A stretch of 64,000 nt of DNA from Charina bottae. Lineage: Eukaryota > Chordata > Lepidosauria > Squamata > Charinaidae. This document shows, one piece after another, positions 59,246-64,000 of the stretch. The position numbers were made by a program, and so were the translations under genes. Position 1 is the stretch's first letter. Each line of letters opens with the position of its first letter. Location: contig JALMGJ010000004.1 of assembly GCA_023362775.1 (NCBI GenBank), positions 55,221,298 through 55,285,297 of the forward strand, read 5' to 3'. The notes under the pieces are model-generated. The model worked only from the letters and a program-made list of their open reading frames with translations. It did no database searches and was not told the origin of the DNA.

Positions 59246-59404
59246 TATTAGGGGATTATTGTATGTGAGAACTTGATCCAGAGCTCTGTTTTAGAGCATG
59301 TACAGAGATGTACAAAAGTTTGGAAAGCTCTGTATTAGGGGATTATTGTATGTGAGAACTTGATCCAGAGCTCTGTTTTAGAGCATTTACAGAGATCTCT
59401 TCCA
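59231..59404. repeat. 87-bp tandem duplication at the MITE right end
   Basis: GTTTGGAAAGCTCTGTATTA and the following 65 bp repeat at 59318, nearly identical. It duplicates the MITE terminus together with its flank. Confidence 0.92.
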
Positions 59405-60247
59405 ATACTGTGTCCTGTTTGCCTTGATGCAATAACCAAGAAGACAACTCCTTGCATTCATCCTGGTCCTACTTGGAGCAGAAATAGTTTTAACCAATGA
59501 ATGCCTGATTTTCCAACTCTTAAATTTCTGTTTGTGTAGAGGAAGAAGTGTCATGACCCCAAAGCTGACAGAAAGCTAGCAAGAACTTATGTTTCTGACA
59601 TCAGTTTCACCACCATGCATCTGATGAAGTGAGCTGTAGTTTGCAGAAGCTGACGCCTTTTAATAACTGGTTAGTCTGAAAAAGTGCTTCCACATAGCAA
59701 CTCATTTCTTCTGAAATGCAACCATATACTGTACATACATTTGGTAATTCTTGTAAAAATTGTCCAACTTAGCTTTAGAAGAATGAGTGCATTATGGATT
59801 AAGAATAATCTCCCTTTAGGAGCAAATCAGGGAGTTTGTTTATTTTTATCTATTTTATTTATGGTCAAAGGCACACACCCCCATACACCACAAAATCAGT
59901 GGTTGAGCAGGTTTCCTTTTGAAGCAAAATGTGTTGACTCCAAAATAAGAGAGTGTCTTTTGCATATTGAAGAGATACCCTACGTATAGCTAGCTAGTGA
60001 ATTAAAAAATGACATTAAAAATTCCCCCACTAAAACTACAACTCTAAGCACGTGAAGATAAAAAAATGTTGGTGTCAATTGAGATTGTGGAAGGAAAGAA
60101 GGACCTGAGGAAATCAGAAGTTGGGCAGACTGGAACTACCAACCAAGCCTATGACATCATAATGTGTCAGCTGACACCCCATCCCAGAAAAAGGGGAAAA
60201 TGGGTCACAGATGAAAGGAAGGAACTGCCATGCTCAAGTTCCTCTTA
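59405..60247. other. Intergenic, old repeat with hammerhead-like motif at about 59617-59690
   Basis: CATCTGATGAAGTGAGCTGT followed by AGTTTGCAGAAGC and GGTTAGTC resembles a common reptile repeat 3' end (from memory). See the finding on the CTGATGA core. The rest is unrecognised. Confidence 0.4.
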
Positions 60248-60255
60248 GTTTATAG

Positions 60256-60546
60256 CAGGGTTTCTCAACCAGGGTTCCATGGAACCCTAGGGTTCCATGA
60301 GAGGTGACTAGGGGTTCCCTGGGAGATCATGATTTATTAAAAAAAATATTTCAAATTTGGGCAACTTCACATTAAAGAGGTAAGTTTCATTCTTTATTTT
60401 TAGTGCATATATACAGGCCTACACATGAAACAAATACAATAATTTTGTAACTTCTGGCCTATATTTGAGCCTGAATGTGCAGGGGTTCTCCAAGGTATGA
60501 AAAATATTTCAAGGGTTCCTCCAGGGTCAAAAATTGAGAAAGGCTG
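60256..60546. mobile_element. hAT/Charlie-type MITE, separate family
   Basis: 291 bp, ends CAGGGTTTCTCAACCAGGGT / TTGAGAAAGGCTG with a perfect 8-bp duplication GTTTATAG (60248-60255, 60547-60554). Interior GGTTCCATG(G/A) and GGGTTCC repeats. Confidence 0.92.
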
Positions 60547-60639
60547 GTTTATAGTAAGTATTCTCGAAAAGGAAGGATGGAAAGATCAGGTTGGGAAATA
60601 AGACTACGCCCTTTTCTCCAGGAATGCTGCTCTAAAGTA

Positions 60640-61310
60640 CTATATAGAATGATAGAATAATAGAGTTGTAAGAGGCCTTAAAGGTCATCCATTCCAACTC
60701 CCTGCTCAGCGCAGGGTCCATGAGAGCATCTCTGACAGATGACCATCCAGAAGTTTCATATAGATGTCATATAGTATAGGACATAAGATAGAATCCTGTA
60801 AGCATAAAAAGGTAAAGGTTCCCCCGCACATTTGTGCAGTCATGTCCGACTCTAGGGGCCAGTGCTCATCTCCGTTTGTTAGCCAAAGAGCCAGCGTTGT
60901 CCGAAGACGCTTCCACGGTCATGTGGCCGCATGACACGCGCGGAACGCTGTTACCTTCCCACCGAAGTGGTACCTATTCATCTACTTGCATTTGCATGCT
61001 TTCGAATTGCTAGGTTGGCAAGAGCTGGAGCTAGTGCGGGAGCTCACTCCGTCACGCGGGGCTAGGGATTTGAACCTCCGAACTTGCAATCTTCCGATTG
61101 ACAAGCCTGGCGTCTTACCCGCTGAGCCACCACGCCCCTTTTCAAGCATAATAGTCAACAATTTAGCCTTCAACCAAAAGTTCCCCAGCACTACCTTCTG
61201 AATCTGACTGATAGGAAGGACTGGAACCACTGCAAACCAATATCCCCAAGCCAAAATCATGCCAGATGGTCCAGAAAAGTAGTATGACTGAAGATATCAA
61301 AAGCTATGGC
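60640..61310 (-). mobile_element. Old CR1/L2 LINE fragment, split by SINE copy F
   Basis: The left end AGAATAATAGAGTTGTAAGA then GGCCTTAAAGGTCATCCA is the CR1 3' end in antisense. After it come L2/CR1 RT-region remnants (TTCATATAGATG ... GATAGAATCCTG), which resume beyond the SINE (GGTCCAGAAAAGTAG, GATATCAAAAGCTATG). Heavily decayed; may be two elements. Confidence 0.6.
60808..61143 (-). mobile_element. Sauria-type SINE, copy F
   Basis: Full-length copy with duplication AAGCATAA (60800-60807, 61144-61151), inserted in the older LINE. Confidence 0.92.
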
Positions 61311-61579
61311 CCTGCTGGACATGTCTTCAGAAAAGGAGGAGGAGGAGGAAGACCCAAGGACATTTAGTGAGAATAGTCCTGGAGTGGGTGATTGCAACTG
61401 TAAAGGGGCCAATTATTTTACTCTAGTTGAGGCAAATCCAGCAGGCCTCAGGGCTCCTTGCCTGCACCCACTGACAGCCTGTCAGACTCTGAAGTTCAGC
61501 CACCCCAATTTTCCATATGCCTCTGCTCCAAGTGCTTCCCATAACATCTCACTGATAAACTCCAGGTGCCAGACCATGT

Positions 61580-62060
61580 GACACATGTTTTGGCTAGCTA
61601 ATTGGCAGTCTCGTGAGAACCGCTCCCTGGGGGGAAACAATGTACAACACTGCCATCTCGTGGCAATTCATATTATGTGCAACAGACTTTAGTTTTAACA
61701 TTAAGTGTATGTAACCCATGACTCCATGTTTCCTCCAATCAGAAAGCTGAAACAAGTGTATATCTCAGCTGTGAACTATGGGTCTATGCTTCTTGACTTC
61801 TGTCTTTGGTCTTGTTGCCATGTAATCTTTTTCTGAACTGTAACTATGCCTGGCTTTTGTATAAGCCATGAAGTTCTTCACATCTGCTGATGGAACTCTG
61901 CTTATGGTTTGTTCTTTTTTCTTTTTGCAATAATGTAACTCATATCCATTATTGCCTTATGCTACAAGTAAAATGCTTTTAGCCCTAAACGCTGCACTCT
62001 GTCTGTTTTGTTTACTCTACGCCTGGAACCCCATATGCCAGCACAATCCCACACTTTTAC
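61580..62060 (+). mobile_element. Possible solo LTR
   Basis: Contains CCAATCAGAAAGCTG (CCAAT-like), no coding frames, and ends in CTGCACTCTGTCTGTTTTGT then CTCTACGCC, a composition typical of LTR R-U5. A TGTACAACA start near 61639 is possible. Ends and duplication not established. Confidence 0.35.
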
Positions 62061-62329
62061 CAGGCAGGTAAACAATGGGTTAGGAAAGATGCTGTGAGAT
62101 TTAGAAATGTGCAAATATTCTCAATATGTTGTTATTTATGCAATAGATTCATAAAATTAAGATTTTTCATGTTGATTTTCAAAACCATTCTACTGCAATC
62201 TCACACCTGCATATTCCATAATCCATATTCCAGAGCAACTTTCCCTTTGCCCCTTGTTATGCTGCCATTATAAAAAATCAAAACAACACATAACAACCCA
62301 AAATAATTTTTTAAACAATAAAACATATT

Positions 62330-63140
62330 GTGCCTGAGGCAATTTCATCCAACCCCAAACAGTTAAAAGTAATCAGGATGGGTACAAAACCTTGCATCCT
62401 ACTGAGGAAAAGCTAGGTCTTAAGAGCCTTCCAAAAGGCAGGTAAGGTTGGGGCCATCTGGATCTTGGGTGGGTGGGTAGAATGCTGTTCCATTGTGCAG
62501 GAAACAGAGAAGGCATGTCTCCTGGGTCCCATCATGACACTGGTTAAATGGCAGGACTCGGAGCCTGTCCACCCTGTTAGTTCTTGCCAGATGGGCAAAA
62601 GCAAAAAGGCAGTCCAGCAAATAACAAGGCCCTGTGCCATGAAGGACTCCATAGATCAAAATCATCTTGAATCACACCCAGAAGTATAGTGTTAACTAGT
62701 GAAGTTCATGGAGTAGCAGTATTTAATGGGTCTACTGAGTTAACTACTCCTGCAGTTATATTCTAGACCAGCTGTAGTTTCCATGTAGAGTGCACTGAAG
62801 TAACCCTGATAGAGGGTGACTAAGTCATGAGTGAAGTGAATGTGAGTGGGGCCTCTAGCAATGGGTACAATTGACTCACAAGATGGATTTATGCAAGCCA
62901 CTGCTGCAACCTGCTCTTCAAGCAGCAGCTATATATCAGTACACCCAAATTGTTCACCTGGTCTGTCTGGAACCCCATCCAGAACTAAAGATGGAAATTC
63001 CCTGGATCCATGTGACCTCAGAATCTACACTTGGTCTTGCTAGGGTTGAGCCTGAGTCTGTTTTCCCCATCCAAATCCCCACAGCCTCCGGACCTTGAGA
63101 CAGAACTTCAGCAGCTTTGCTTCGAAGCCAAGGGCTGAGA
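62330..63140 (-). mobile_element. Old L2 LINE fragment
   Basis: Follows the same order as the L2 at 41.1-41.9 kb in diverged form: GAGCCTTCCAAAAGGCAGGT (62428), AGAAGGCATGTCTCCTGGGT (62508), AGAGTGCACTGAAGTAAC (62788), CCATCCAGAACTAAAGATGG (62973), CCCCATCCAAATCCCCACAG (63065). Frames are broken. Confidence 0.78.
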
Positions 63141-64000
63141 TGTATAACTAGGTATTTTGTCTCTTGAAAATTATATTACTTCATCATTTATATTTATACA
63201 CCATCCTTGTCTTGCAAAGTCAAGCACTTAGATTTCTAAATGGATTCCCAAGAGTGTCACTTCATTATTTCACAATTACACAAAAGATATTGCTAAAATT
63301 GCCTTGTGTTATTTTATTAGAAGCACAATTTAAAACAGGGATCCATTTGCAGAATTATATCCTGAATCATTATAGACAATGGAATGGTAAGCATTTTAAT
63401 AAGATGAGGATTATGAAGCAAAGCAAATTAGATGGTGCAAGAGGTTTCATAATTGACAGCTAAGAATATTCTCTCATATGCTTGAAAGATGCAAAGTCAA
63501 AAGTATAGTGCAAACTTCAGATATTACAATTTTGTCAAGGATTTAAATTTTTTCATATCTATGACATAGTTCTAATTTGAAAGTACTTTTCCATTGAAGG
63601 TCCATTAGAATTAACATATGTGAAACCAAATGTTCCATTCTGATATGTATGTTTGTTGGCTATCGCTGAAAATATGCTTACTCTTGCTGACCATCACTTG
63701 AAACAATGGGGAAATTGCTTCTCTGATACAGAAGAGTGTAGATGTTCTGGACATGTAATATTTTGTCAACCACTATCCTCTTGCCCAGGCTTTAAGAATC
63801 CATTACACCAACCATCTTGCCTTCTGCCAGCCTGTTTTCCTATTGCTTTCAGCTTTTCCATGCATTAGAGTCTTCACCAAGGTTTCTTGCTTCTGCCACA
63901 CATCTTTGGCCTGCTACTACCATTACTGCTGGCTCTGCTAGCTGCTCTTCTGCCATCACTCACATTTTTTTATTATGTCTCCCGCTGCCTTCAGGAGCAG
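63141..64000. other. Intergenic, no recognised element
   Basis: AT-rich DNA; nothing recognised to the right edge. Confidence 0.5.

Overview
The window is vertebrate nuclear DNA, almost certainly from a squamate reptile (lizard or snake). Three things point that way: six copies of a tRNA-derived SINE with a Bov-B-like tail (the Sauria/Squam SINE type), Bov-B/RTE LINE remnants, and a mix of L2, CR1, L1, Penelope, Ty3/gypsy, Tc1 and hAT elements. I cannot fix the species.

The only host gene I recognise is RPS6KA3 (ribosomal S6 kinase 2, RSK2), on the minus strand. Its CpG-rich promoter and exon 1 lie at about 25.9-26.5 kb. Exons 2, 3 and 4 are at 17461-17517, 4255-4371 and 953-1034. The gene runs off the left edge into intron 4. 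Splice sites and reading phase join cleanly across all four exons, giving the first 108 codons. Introns 1-3 (8.6, 13.1 and 3.2 kb) are loaded with transposable elements.

From 26.8 kb rightwards is the intergenic flank upstream of the promoter, and every coding-like signal there belongs to a transposon. At 31.4-34.7 kb is a decayed Ty3/gypsy element carrying an L2 fragment that itself carries a SINE. At 40.9-48.4 kb is a long minus-strand L2 LINE into which a plus-strand L1 has inserted. The L1 has an intact 1252-codon ORF2, a poly(A) tail and a perfect 16-bp target-site duplication. At 54.6-55.6 kb two CpG-rich hAT-type MITEs sit in inverted orientation. At 56.0-57.4 kb is a cluster of foldback MITEs with a duplicated flank. 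At 57.5-59.4 kb is a Penelope element with RT and GIY-YIG endonuclease domains, abutting a hAT fragment with an internal minisatellite. The last 4 kb holds an old L2 fragment and otherwise unrecognised DNA.

I found no evidence of a new cellular system. The most interesting signals are the nested L1-in-L2, a very young Tc1 copy with near-identical 199-bp inverted repeats, a 134-bp near-perfect palindromic MITE, the CpG-rich hAT MITE family, and a minimal upstream ORF in the RPS6KA3 leader.
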